A stretch of 37,815 nt of DNA, from the NCBI GenBank assembly GCA_019637175.1, contig JAHBWD010000075.1:1-37815 (forward strand). The letters are read 5' to 3'. Source of the stretch: Labilithrix sp. Its GTDB lineage: Bacteria; Myxococcota_A; Polyangia; Polyangiales; Polyangiaceae. Both the position numbers and the translations under genes were made by a program. The notes below the pieces were generated by a model that made no database searches, was not told where the DNA came from, and saw only the letters and a program-made list of their open reading frames with translations. Shown here one piece after another: positions 30,373 through 37,812 of the stretch (the first letter of the stretch is position 1; every line of letters begins with the position of its first letter).

Positions 30373-32117
30373 CCTTCGATCGTGCCTGGCCCCTTCGCGG
30401 TGGCGCAGCTCGGGAGGTAGATCTTGTCGGCGACGGCGAGCGGCTGCGCGAAGCGCATGCCGGCGCCGGCGAGCGGCGTACGCGCGAGCAGCGCGCCGTC
30501 GGTCGCGCGGAGCGTCCATAGGATGCCCGATTGGCCGTCGATGATCTCGCCGACGACCAGCATGGGCTGACCGCGAGGGCCCTCGCGCACGAGGCGCGGG
30601 CGCGTGGGGTGCTGCCGGAACAGGCGGACGGCGTCGTCGCCGTCGAACGACGGGAACGTCCACGCCTGCTCGAGCTTCACGCCGCCGTCGCGCTCGCGCA
30701 CGCGGAGCGCGACGATCCCTGCGGCGTGCGTTCGATCGAACATGAACGTCGGGACGAAGACGAGCGGGCCCTCGGGCGTATCGAGGACCTCGGGCTGCGT
30801 GACGGCCATCCCCGCCCAATCGGCGCGACATCGGTCTTCTCGCGTCCCGCAGTTCTCGACGAGCTTGCGTCGATCGAGCAGCGTGCCGAGGTGATCGGCG
30901 TCGACGACGTACGCGTGGCCGTCCTTCGGCGCGAGCACGAGCACCTCGCGCCCCGACGGGAGGCGCACGAGCGCGGGCGTCGATCCGCCGACGTAGTCGA
31001 GGCGCGCCCAGCAGTCGAAGAACGGCTGCCGATCGTCGCACACGCCGCTCGCCGGCGAGAACGGCGGATCGCCCGCCGGGATGCGCGGCACGAAGAGATC
31101 GCGACACGACGCGACGCACGCCTCCGTCGGGTTCGCCGGATCGATCCCGGCGCAGAGCGCCGGATCGCAGGACGGATCGAACGGGAGACCGCGCGTCGTC
31201 CGCATGAGCGTGTTCGCGTAGTCGCCGCGCGCGAGATCGAGCTGCCCGTTTCCCGCCGGCAGCACGAGCTCGTAGTCGTCGCCGCGCGCGCGCACGAGCG
31301 GACCGGAAGGCGCCCACAGACCGCCGCCGCAGCGGCGCTCTCGCGATCCGGACGCGCCCTCTGGACCGCAATCGCTCTCCGGCGTCGTCACGCGCGTCGC
31401 CGACACGGCGGCGCCGCCCGCGCTCCACGCGTCGAGATCGAGCTCGAAGATCCACCCGTGCCACGGCTGGATGTCGCGCACGTTGCCGAACGTCACGTAG
31501 GCGCGCCCGAACGTGTCGGCGGGTCGTCGCCCGACGACGATCGCACCGCGGCCGATCGCGTGCGCCGCGCGAAAGGGCACGTCGCCGCCGTGACCGGAGA
31601 TCGTCGCCGACAGATCGACGGGCGCGAAGCGTGGATCGATCCGATGTGCCGCGAGATCGATCACCGCCACGCGATGCCGCAAGCGAACGTCGGAGACGAG
31701 GCGACCCTCGCCGGCTGTGGTCGTGTGATACCCGACGACGAGGAGCTTCGCGCCGGCGACGATCGCGGGCGTCGCCACCGCGTAGGCCTTCTCGCCCTCG
31801 GACGCGGGGAGCGCGACCGACCAGCGCTCCTTGCCCGTCTCGGCGTCGTACGCGCTCACCGTCCCGGCGCCTTCGGCCACGACGATCGACGTCCGCCCCT
31901 CTTCTTCCCACGCGAGCGGAGAGGCGAGCGTGCAGTCGGAGCGCTCGACGCCGGGGTTCTCCGCCGTCGGGAAGAGGCGCGTCACCGCCAAGGCATCGCC
32001 GGGCGACGGACGTGGATCGATGTCCTCGTCGCGCCGCGTCGAGTCGTCTTGGCACGCGTGGATCGCCGGCGCCGCGAGCAGCGCGAGGATCGCCGTGGCT
32101 CCCTTCAGGCGGCGCAT
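30354..32117 (-). CDS. Lipoprotein with PQQ/beta-propeller-like repeats
   Basis: 587 residues. A lipobox AIHAC (Cys22) marks a lipoprotein. The mature part has propeller-like repeats, each like the PQQ-type motif: VSAYDAETGKERW (about 85-97), YVVDADH and LWTLRATDGALL near the C-terminus. Cys pairs occur in the middle (CDPALC, CVASC). PQQ-like repeats in lipoproteins (for example BamB-type) often act as scaffolds, so an enzyme role is not implied. ATG 32117 lies 8 bases after a TACGAT box. The function is unknown. Confidence 0.82.
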   Translation of the reverse strand: MRRLKGATAILALLAAPAIHACQDDSTRRDEDIDPRPSPGDALAVTRLFPTAENPGVERSDCTLASPLAWEEEGRTSIVVAEGAGTVSAYDAETGKERWSVALPASEGEKAYAVATPAIVAGAKLLVVGYHTTTAGEGRLVSDVRLRHRVAVIDLAAHRIDPRFAPVDLSATISGHGGDVPFRAAHAIGRGAIVVGRRPADTFGRAYVTFGNVRDIQPWHGWIFELDLDAWSAGGAAVSATRVTTPESDCGPEGASGSRERRCGGGLWAPSGPLVRARGDDYELVLPAGNGQLDLARGDYANTLMRTTRGLPFDPSCDPALCAGIDPANPTEACVASCRDLFVPRIPAGDPPFSPASGVCDDRQPFFDCWARLDYVGGSTPALVRLPSGREVLVLAPKDGHAYVVDADHLGTLLDRRKLVENCGTREDRCRADWAGMAVTQPEVLDTPEGPLVFVPTFMFDRTHAAGIVALRVRERDGGVKLEQAWTFPSFDGDDAVRLFRQHPTRPRLVREGPRGQPMLVVGEIIDGQSGILWTLRATDGALLARTPLAGAGMRFAQPLAVADKIYLPSCATAKGPGTIEGYRLGP

Positions 32118-32125
32118 ATCGGCTC

Positions 32126-32131
32126 ATCGTA
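32126..32131 (-). promoter_or_regulatory. -10 box TACGAT, leaderless start for the propeller lipoprotein gene
   Basis: On the minus strand TACGAT ends 8 bases before ATG 32117, the same hexamer and spacing as at rnhA. Confidence 0.45.
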
Positions 32132-32180
32132 GCGCACACACCACGTTCTCGCGGTCGATCGCGAACGCGCGACGTTCACG

Positions 32181-33530
32181 TCAAGCCGCCTCCGCGTCGG
32201 ACAGCGAAGGTGAAGGTGCCTTCGACTCGCCGGATCGATCGAGGGCCCACTTGAAGAGCACCGGGCCGATCATCGCGTTGAGCGCGACGTTCGCGATGAC
32301 GAGCGCGCGGAACTGGCCCCCGAACAGCGCGTACTCGCGCTCGATGACCGCGGCGAGACCTTGGGTCAGGCCCGCTTGCGCGACGAGCGACGTCCAAGCC
32401 CATCGCCGGAGGACGGGCTCGTCTTTCGCGAGGAAGCTCGAGACGCGCGCCGCGGCGAACGTGGTGAGCGCGCGCACGCTCGCGAGCCCGAGCGCCAGCG
32501 GCCAGAGCGTGCGGAGCAGCGGAACGTCGAGATCCGCGCCAGCGCTCGCGAAGAAGACGACGTACACGACGCCGCCCATCTCCTCCAGCGCATGGAGGAA
32601 CTTCGCGCCTTGGTCGGAGAGGTTCTGGACGACGAACCCCGCCACCACGAACGTGAGCAGCGGATCGAACTGCAAGTAGTGGAGCACCTCGGTCGCACCG
32701 AAGCCGAGCGCGATGAGGACGATGAGGAGCTGCTTGCCCACGAGCCGGAGGTAGGCCGCGAGCAGCATGCCGAGCGTCGTCCCGATCGAGACGCTGCCCA
32801 CGATCTCGTGGCCGAGCGCGCTGAACGCGTGGAACGAGAACGCCGCTCCGGGCTCGAGGAGCGGCCGAGCGATCGTCATGGCGCCGGCGAGAACGAGGAT
32901 CACGACGACGTCCGAAGTCATGACGAACGCGAGCGCGAAGTTCGTCAGGCTCCCCTTCGCCCGGGTCTGCGAGAGGATGCCGAGCGTCGCCGAAGGGCTG
33001 CGGCTCGTCGCGACCACGCCCCAGAGGAGCGCGACCGCGATGACGCCGCCGGTCGTGAGCGAGCGCGTGAAAGGAACGAGATCGCGCGCCAGCATGAGCA
33101 CGCCGCCGACGAGGACGGCGACGGCGACGGTCTGGACGATCGTCGCGATGACGAGCGAGCGCAGGCCGCGCCTGACCTGCTCGAGCCGCAGCTCGGCACC
33201 TCCTGCGAGCGCGATGAGCGCGAGCGCGAGCGTGTTGACCGGCGCGAGCTGCTGCACGGTCTGCGTGTCGATGAGCGCGAGCACGTGGGGTCCGGCGACG
33301 ACGCCCGTGAGGATGTAGCCCGTCAGGTGAGGCAGCCCGAGCAGCTCGACGAGCTTCGCGACCAGCGTGCCGCCGAGGAGCAGCAAGCCGAGCGCGCCGA
33401 TGAGGGCGGAAACGCCGCCCGAAGAGGGCACGAACCTGCTCGCGACGTACTGGACCCCGAAGACCGCGATGAGCCCCCCTACATCGACGACCCGATCGAG
33501 CGCCGTGCTCGCGCGTTTGCCCGCGGACAT
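32181..33530 (-). CDS. CPA2-type cation/proton antiporter (KefB/NapA-like)
   Basis: 449 residues with about 12-13 transmembrane helices. LPHLTGYILTGVVAGP is the family's helix-2 signature, and a later FVMTSDVVVI holds the membrane-buried Asp used for ion exchange. There is no TrkA-N/RCK domain. It exchanges Na+ or K+ for protons across the inner membrane. ATG 33530 is preferred to GTG 33575: the 15 extra codons contain many A/T-ending ones, and a TAGCGT box lies 8 bases before the ATG. Confidence 0.9.
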   Translation of the reverse strand: MSAGKRASTALDRVVDVGGLIAVFGVQYVASRFVPSSGGVSALIGALGLLLLGGTLVAKLVELLGLPHLTGYILTGVVAGPHVLALIDTQTVQQLAPVNTLALALIALAGGAELRLEQVRRGLRSLVIATIVQTVAVAVLVGGVLMLARDLVPFTRSLTTGGVIAVALLWGVVATSRSPSATLGILSQTRAKGSLTNFALAFVMTSDVVVILVLAGAMTIARPLLEPGAAFSFHAFSALGHEIVGSVSIGTTLGMLLAAYLRLVGKQLLIVLIALGFGATEVLHYLQFDPLLTFVVAGFVVQNLSDQGAKFLHALEEMGGVVYVVFFASAGADLDVPLLRTLWPLALGLASVRALTTFAAARVSSFLAKDEPVLRRWAWTSLVAQAGLTQGLAAVIEREYALFGGQFRALVIANVALNAMIGPVLFKWALDRSGESKAPSPSLSDAEAA

Positions 33531-33538
33531 CGGCGACG

Positions 33539-33544
33539 ACGCTA
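33539..33544 (-). promoter_or_regulatory. -10 box TAGCGT, leaderless start for the antiporter gene
   Basis: On the minus strand TAGCGT ends 8 bases before ATG 33530. Confidence 0.4.
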
Positions 33545-33639
33545 CATGAGGGCGGGCCGCAGAGATAGTTGACACTCAAACGATCTCGCGTTCTCGCGGC
33601 GCCGCGACGCTCGGAGGCGCGAATCGAGCTGACGGCACG

Positions 33640-33669
33640 TTGAAACGGCGCTCGCGTGCGCTATAGCCT
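33640..33669 (+). promoter_or_regulatory. Promoter TTGAAA-N16-TATAGC (or TAGCCT) of the LuxR-type gene
   Basis: TTGAAA at 33640-33645 and TATAGC at 33662-33667 (TAGCCT at 33664-33669 with an 18-base spacer). The start codon at 33678 is 8-10 bases after it, so the leader is at most a few bases. Confidence 0.5.
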
Positions 33670-33677
33670 GGGCGCCG

Positions 33678-34712
33678 ATGCCCGGTCGCCGCGATCCCGA
33701 TCTCGTCAGCGTGCTCGAAGCCGCGTACGCGGTCGATCAGTCGGAGCCCGCGTGGCTGACGGGCCTCCTCGCGGCGCTGCGCCCCGCGCTCGACGAAGGG
33801 CTCGGGATCGCGGCCTACGTCTACGACACGGCGGATCGTCCGTTTCGCATCCGCAATCTCACGGTCGACGGCTGTCCCGTCGACGACGCGGGGATCGCAA
33901 AGCTGCAAGACAGCTCGTACGACGCCTACGTGCGGCGCTCGTGGATCGCGCGCGCGGCGATGATGGCGAGCGAGACGCCCGGCTTCGAGACCCACCCGGG
34001 CGTCCTCGAGGTGTTCAACCCGGTGGGCATCCGCGATCTCATGGTCGTCAACTGCCTCGATCCGATCGGCGTGGGCTGCTGGATCGGCGCTCCGCGCGCC
34101 GCGCTCGGCCGGCTCGACGACGGCGACCGCGAGCGATGGAACCGCGTCGCGGCGCACGTACGATCGAGCCTGCGCCTGCGCCTGCGCCTCGCGACGGGGG
34201 TTGCGACCGAGCCCGAGGCGTCCGGCCACGCCGAAGCCGTGCTCACGCGCGACGGCGGCGTCGTCGATCTCCGCGGCGCCGCCGAGGACGCGCGCGCAGC
34301 GCTCTGCGACGCCGTCCGCGACCTCGGTCGCGCGCGCGGCGAGCTCCGGCACGATCCCGATCGCGCGCTCCCTTCGTGGCCCGCCCTCGTGCGCGCGCGC
34401 TGGACGCTCGTGGAAGACTTTCACGCCGACGGTCAGCGCTACATCCTCGCGCGGACGAACGCGCTCCACACGAAGCCGATCGATCGCCTCTCGCAACGAG
34501 AGCGTCAGGTCGTCGCGTGCCTGTCGATGGGAATGACCAACAAGGAGGCCGCCTACGAGCTCGGGCTCTCGCACTCCACCGTGCGCGTCCTCGTCTCGCG
34601 CGCGAGCGCGAAGCTCGGCGCGAAGGCGCGCGAAGATCTCGTCGCGGAGTACCGTCGAGGCGATCTCGACCGCGCGAGCGATCCCTCATCGAGATCCTTC
34701 ATCGCGCGGTAG
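33678..34712 (+). CDS. LuxR-type helix-turn-helix regulator
   Basis: 344 residues. A C-terminal GerE/LuxR HTH (about 268-325: LSQRERQVVACLSMGMTNKEAAYELGLSHSTVR) binds DNA. The N-terminal 200 residues form an unrecognised sensor-like domain without autoinducer-binding signatures; they include AYVYDTADRPFRIRNLTVDG and IRDLMVVNCLDPIGVGCWIG. A GAF-like or PAS-like fold is possible. It is a solo regulator with its own strong near-leaderless promoter. Target genes unknown; the neighbouring sulfur genes are candidates only by position. Confidence 0.88.
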   Translation: MPGRRDPDLVSVLEAAYAVDQSEPAWLTGLLAALRPALDEGLGIAAYVYDTADRPFRIRNLTVDGCPVDDAGIAKLQDSSYDAYVRRSWIARAAMMASETPGFETHPGVLEVFNPVGIRDLMVVNCLDPIGVGCWIGAPRAALGRLDDGDRERWNRVAAHVRSSLRLRLRLATGVATEPEASGHAEAVLTRDGGVVDLRGAAEDARAALCDAVRDLGRARGELRHDPDRALPSWPALVRARWTLVEDFHADGQRYILARTNALHTKPIDRLSQRERQVVACLSMGMTNKEAAYELGLSHSTVRVLVSRASAKLGAKAREDLVAEYRRGDLDRASDPSSRSFIAR

Positions 34713-34836
34713 ATCGTCCCGAGGCCGACGGGGTCCTTCTGGTCCGGGCATCCCGCCTCGAGCGCGTTCGCGTCTCCCTCGCGCGCGCGCGCGTGAGCGC
34801 GCCGAGCTCGTGCGCAGGCAGCGAGCGTCGATCCAT
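34699..34836 (-). pseudogene. Small ORF after the Blh-like gene, possibly frameshifted at a (CG)7 tract
   Basis: ATG 34836 has an excellent Shine-Dalgarno (AAAGGAGG) right after the hydrolase stop (12-base gap), so ribosomes should start here. The frame gives MDRRSLPAHELGALTRARAR, then crosses the 14-base (CG)7 tract at 34780-34793 and becomes Arg/Thr/Ser-rich to a stop at 34699 (45 codons). One nucleotide less (or one extra CG) would instead join it to a frame reading GDANALEAGCPDQKDPVGLG and IYRAMKDLDEG, which has normal codon use. It could be a decayed gene, a slippage-switched gene, or a sequence error. I cannot identify a family. Confidence 0.4.
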
Positions 34837-34848
34837 GTCCTCCTTTCT

Positions 34849-35739
34849 CTAGTCGATTTTCTCCCGAGGGCCGAGCGGCGCCGAAGCCGTATGGAGCGGG
34901 ACGACGAGATAGCGCCGGCCGTTCGCGTGCGGCTCGGGCAGACGCCCCGCGTCGATGTTGATCTGAACGCTCGGGTAGAGGAGGCGCGGCTGCGCGAGGG
35001 TGGCGTCGCGCTCGGTGCGGCGCTTCACGAAGTCGGCGCGCGTCGTGCGTGCGCGGAGCTGCACGTTCGCCTCCTTCGACTTTCCGATCGTGGTCTCGTA
35101 GCGAAGCTGGCGCCCGTTCGGCTGGTAGTCGTGACCGACGAACACGCGCGTCGCGTCCGGTAACGCGTAGAGCCGATCGTGCACCGAGGTATACAGCGCG
35201 TCGGCGCTGCCGCTGGGAAAGTCGCAGCGTCCGGTGCCGTAGTCCTCGACGAAGAGCGCATCGCCGGTGAAGACGGCGTCGCCGATCACGTAGCTCACGC
35301 ACGCGGCGGTGTGACCGGGCGTGGCGATGACCTCGATCGCGAGCGTTCCCGCGGAGAACTTCTCGCCGTCTTCGAGGAGGCGATCGAACTGCGAGCCGTC
35401 GACCGCGAAGCGCGCCGGGAGATCGAAGACGTCTTTGAACTCCTTCTGGACGTCGCGGATGCGAGCGCCGATCCCGACCTTCGCGTCGAAGCGACGCTTG
35501 AGGTACTGGCTCCCGCTCAGGTGATCGGCGTGCGCGTGCGTCTCGAGCACGTAGCGCAGCGCGAGCGCCTCCTGTCGCACCCAAGCCTCCACGGCCTCGA
35601 GCGACCTCGTCGACGTCGACGACGAGAGCGGGTCGTAGTCGAGCACGGGATCGATCACGACCGCGTCGCGACTGTCGGGGTCGAAGACGACATAGGTGAG
35701 CGTGGAGGTAGCCGGATCGTAGAAGGAGCGAGCTCTCAT
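34849..35739 (-). CDS. Metallo-beta-lactamase-fold hydrolase, Blh/persulfide-dioxygenase-like
   Basis: 296 residues. The metal motif THAHADH (67-73), His143 in TPGHT, Asp160 in FTGD and His203 in VGHDY are all present, plus a Cys172 in the RCD loop. The opening FYDPATSTLTYVVFD and ETHAHADHLS match Blh (beta-lactamase-like hydrolase) proteins of the BigR operon and, more distantly, ETHE1-type persulfide dioxygenases, which oxidise glutathione persulfide to sulfite. It is divergent from a TauE/SafE exporter, as in sulfide-detoxification loci. The promoter region holds a perfect inverted repeat. Sulfur oxidation is inferred from this context. Confidence 0.9.
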   Translation of the reverse strand: MRARSFYDPATSTLTYVVFDPDSRDAVVIDPVLDYDPLSSSTSTRSLEAVEAWVRQEALALRYVLETHAHADHLSGSQYLKRRFDAKVGIGARIRDVQKEFKDVFDLPARFAVDGSQFDRLLEDGEKFSAGTLAIEVIATPGHTAACVSYVIGDAVFTGDALFVEDYGTGRCDFPSGSADALYTSVHDRLYALPDATRVFVGHDYQPNGRQLRYETTIGKSKEANVQLRARTTRADFVKRRTERDATLAQPRLLYPSVQINIDAGRLPEPHANGRRYLVVPLHTASAPLGPREKID

Positions 35740-35770
35740 GGCGTCTTTCGTGAGAGCGAGCGTCGTGCCG

Positions 35771-35825
35771 AAAGGGTTCCCCTCTTCTCGATTTTCTTCG
35801 GAGCTTCTCTTTCCCCGAACCCTTT
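35771..35825. promoter_or_regulatory. Inverted repeat AAAGGGTTC ... GAACCCTTT in the sulfur-gene divergent promoter
   Basis: A perfect 9-bp repeat (35771-35779 and 35817-35825) with a 37-base spacer, in the 112-base gap between the Blh-like and TauE genes. The spacing places the half-sites about 46 bases apart, roughly four helix turns, so a looping or dual-site repressor is conceivable. Confidence 0.5.
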
Positions 35826-35851
35826 GGCCCGCCGCTGGCTCTCACGAGGGA

Positions 35852-36688
35852 ATGTGGATCCTCGCCGCCATGCTCGCGCTCGCGATCGGGGTCGTCCTCG
35901 GAATGCTCGGGGGAGGCGGCGCGATCCTCACGCTCCCCATGCTCGTGCTCGTCCTCGGCGTCCCGCCCAAGACCGCGATCGCCATGTCGCTCTTCGTCGT
36001 CGGCACGACGAGCCTCGTCGGCTGCGCCCTTCACGCGCGCGCCGGCCGTGTGCGCTGGAAGATCGGCGCCATCTTCGGCGCGGGCGGCATGACGGGCGCC
36101 TTCGCGGGCGGCCGGCTCGCGCACTACGTCCCAGCTTCCGTGCTCATGCTCGGCTTCGCGGCGATCATGCTCCTGACCGCCGCAGCGATGCTGAGAGACA
36201 CAGTCGAGCGAGAGCGACCGGCGCGAACGCTCGCGCTCGGGCGAGCGCTCGTTCTCGGCGCGGCGGTCGGCGTCGTGTCGGGCTTGGTGGGCGCGGGCGG
36301 CGGATTCTTGATCGTGCCCGCGCTCACGCTCTTGGGCGGGCTCGCGGTCCGCGAGGCGGTCGCGACGTCGCTCCTCGTGATCTCGATGCAGTCCTTCGCC
36401 GGTTTCGCCGGTCACTTCGAGCACGTCGTGATCGACTGGAGGCTCGCGGGGATCGTGACGGCCGCGACGATCCTCGGCACGGTGGCCGGATCGTCGATCG
36501 GGCAATCGACGTCGCCCGCCACGCTCAAGCGCGCGTTCGCGTGGCTCGTCCTCGGCATGGGCTCGTTCATCTTCGGCGCGCATCTCCCGATCGCCGCGAC
36601 GGTCGTCGTCGTCGTCGGCGTGCTCGCCTTCGCCCTCACGGCACGGGCCGTCCGAGGAGCTCCAGCGTCCGCTTCGCGACGCGAATGA
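35852..36688 (+). CDS. TauE/SafE family sulfite/sulfonate exporter
   Basis: 278 residues from ATG 35852 (GAGGGA just upstream); an earlier in-frame ATG would add an unrelated leader overlapping the inverted repeat. Seven or eight transmembrane helices with the two family repeats: VLGMLGGGGAILTLPMLVLV and GLVGAGGGFLIVPALTL. Such proteins export sulfite, sulfoacetate or other sulfur anions. With the Blh-like hydrolase it fits a route of persulfide oxidation and sulfite export. It overlaps the small Cys protein gene by 53 bases at the 3' end. Confidence 0.9.
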   Translation: MWILAAMLALAIGVVLGMLGGGGAILTLPMLVLVLGVPPKTAIAMSLFVVGTTSLVGCALHARAGRVRWKIGAIFGAGGMTGAFAGGRLAHYVPASVLMLGFAAIMLLTAAAMLRDTVERERPARTLALGRALVLGAAVGVVSGLVGAGGGFLIVPALTLLGGLAVREAVATSLLVISMQSFAGFAGHFEHVVIDWRLAGIVTAATILGTVAGSSIGQSTSPATLKRAFAWLVLGMGSFIFGAHLPIAATVVVVVGVLAFALTARAVRGAPASASRRE

Positions 36689-36842
36689 GCTGCTCGGCGC
36701 AAGGCTCGCATCCTCCGCCGCAGCAACGCGGCCACGCGTAGGGCTCGCGCAAGAGCGGGCGTACGATGTCGCGGTACGCGGGATCGAGCCCGTTCTCGTC
36801 GGCGGCCTGCGCGAGCGCTTCGTCGAGAGAAGGGGTGCTCAT
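36636..36842 (-). CDS. Small Cys-motif protein (68 aa)
   Basis: 68 residues from ATG 36842 (an earlier ATG at 36941 would overlap the ArsR promoter and is not favoured). The core is CCGGGCEPC followed by a helix AEQLIRVAKRTLELLG. A CCGxxCxxC motif of this kind is seen in small oxidoreductase-like or metal-binding proteins, but I cannot name the family. It overlaps the TauE gene 3' end by 53 bases on the other strand. No good ribosome site is seen. Confidence 0.55.
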   Translation of the reverse strand: MSTPSLDEALAQAADENGLDPAYRDIVRPLLREPYAWPRCCGGGCEPCAEQLIRVAKRTLELLGRPVP

Positions 36843-36903
36843 TCGCGGAGGGCGAGCGCGCGGCGCGCCTGTCCGCGAAGCGTAGCAGACGTGCATATAT
36901 GCC

Positions 36904-36933
36904 TTGACGGACATATGAACATTGGAGTATATA
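36904..36933 (+). promoter_or_regulatory. Promoter TTGACG-N18-TATATA of the ArsR-type gene
   Basis: TTGACG at 36904-36909 and TATATA at 36928-36933 (or TATATC to 36935) in a strikingly AT-rich island. ATG 36944 is 10 (or 8) bases later. The island also contains CATAT/ATATG arms near 36893-36917 that could form an autoregulatory ArsR operator. Confidence 0.6.
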
Positions 36934-36943
36934 TCATCCAACG

Positions 36944-37276
36944 ATGGAGTCGTCGTTCGCCATCATCGCGGAGCCGAACCGGCGCGCGATCCTGAGCCTG
37001 TTGGCGTCGTCGGAGCGATCCGTCGGCGAGATCGAGCACCGCCTGCGGATGCCGCAGACGTCGGTGTCGAAGCACCTCCGCGTGCTGCGCGAGGCCGGCT
37101 TCGTGGAGGCGCGGGTCGAAGCGCAGCGGCGCGTGTATCGGGTCCGGCCCGAGCCGCTGAGGGAGGTCGACGCGTGGCTCGCGCCGTTCCGGCGCCTGTG
37201 GGAGCGCCACGTCGACGCGCTCGAACGTCACCTCGACCGCATGGAGCAGGCGAAGTCGAAAGGCAGGAAGCGATGA
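36944..37276 (+). CDS. ArsR-family transcriptional regulator
   Basis: 110 residues with a winged helix: EPNRRAILSLLA, MPQTSVSKHLRVLREAGFV (recognition helix) and VYRVRPEPL wing. No Cys is present, so metal or thiol sensing as in BigR is ruled out. Members of this type usually pair with an SRPBCC/AHSA1 protein, which begins here in an ATGA overlap. It likely represses its own operon from the AT-rich promoter. Signal unknown. Confidence 0.92.
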   Translation: MESSFAIIAEPNRRAILSLLASSERSVGEIEHRLRMPQTSVSKHLRVLREAGFVEARVEAQRRVYRVRPEPLREVDAWLAPFRRLWERHVDALERHLDRMEQAKSKGRKR

Positions 37277-37812
37277 GCAAACGCGACGCGTACGCGCCCG
37301 GCCCCGCGGCCGGCGTCGAGGTTCAGAAGGACGGAGAGAAGTGGACGCTCGTCCTCGTCCGCGAGCTCCGTCATCCGCCGGCGACGGTGTGGCGAGCGCT
37401 GACCGATCCGGAGCAGCTCCGCGAGTGGGCGCCGTTCGACGCCGATCGAAGCCTCGGCGCCGCGGGGCCGGTGACGCTCTCGACGGTCGGAACGCCGCAG
37501 CCGCAGGTCTCCGCGAGCACGGTGAAGCGCGCCGAAGCGCCGAGGCTGCTCGAGCACACGTGGGGCGATCACGATCTGCGCTGGGAGCTCGAGCCGCTCG
37601 GTAGCGGCACGCGCCTCACGCTGTGGCACGCCATCGATCGCCGCTACATCGCGTGGGGCGCCGCGGGCTGGCACATCTGCTTCGACGTCCTCGATCGGCT
37701 CCTCGAGGGCGAGCCGATCGGACGCATCGCCGGCCCCGAGGCGATGAAGGTCGAAGGCTGGCAGCGATTGACCGGCGAGTACACTGCGTTGACGCGGGGG
37801 AGCGAAGAATGA
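37273..37812 (+). CDS. SRPBCC (AHSA1-like) protein paired with ArsR
   Basis: 179 residues. WTLVLVRELRHPPATVWRALTDPEQLREW is the AHSA1 N-terminal motif, and LLEHTWGDHDLRWELEPLGSGTRLTLWH gives the beta strands; it ends with an AHSA1-like C-terminal helix (GWQRLTGEYTAL). It is translationally coupled to the ArsR gene (ATGA at 37273-37276). ArsR-AHSA1 pairs are common stress-related units, ligand unknown. The TGA stop at 37810-37812 overlaps a further ATG. Confidence 0.9.
   Translation: MSKRDAYAPGPAAGVEVQKDGEKWTLVLVRELRHPPATVWRALTDPEQLREWAPFDADRSLGAAGPVTLSTVGTPQPQVSASTVKRAEAPRLLEHTWGDHDLRWELEPLGSGTRLTLWHAIDRRYIAWGAAGWHICFDVLDRLLEGEPIGRIAGPEAMKVEGWQRLTGEYTALTRGSEE

Noticed and set aside
33595..33606. 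Palindrome CGCGGCGCCGCG between antiporter and LuxR genes.
   Set aside because: Short GC palindromes are expected by chance at this base composition, and no second copy or regulatory context was seen.
36944..37276. The ArsR-type regulator as a BigR-like controller of the Blh/TauE pair.
   Set aside because: It has no Cys residues, and it is operon-paired with an SRPBCC protein, the usual partner of a different ArsR subgroup.
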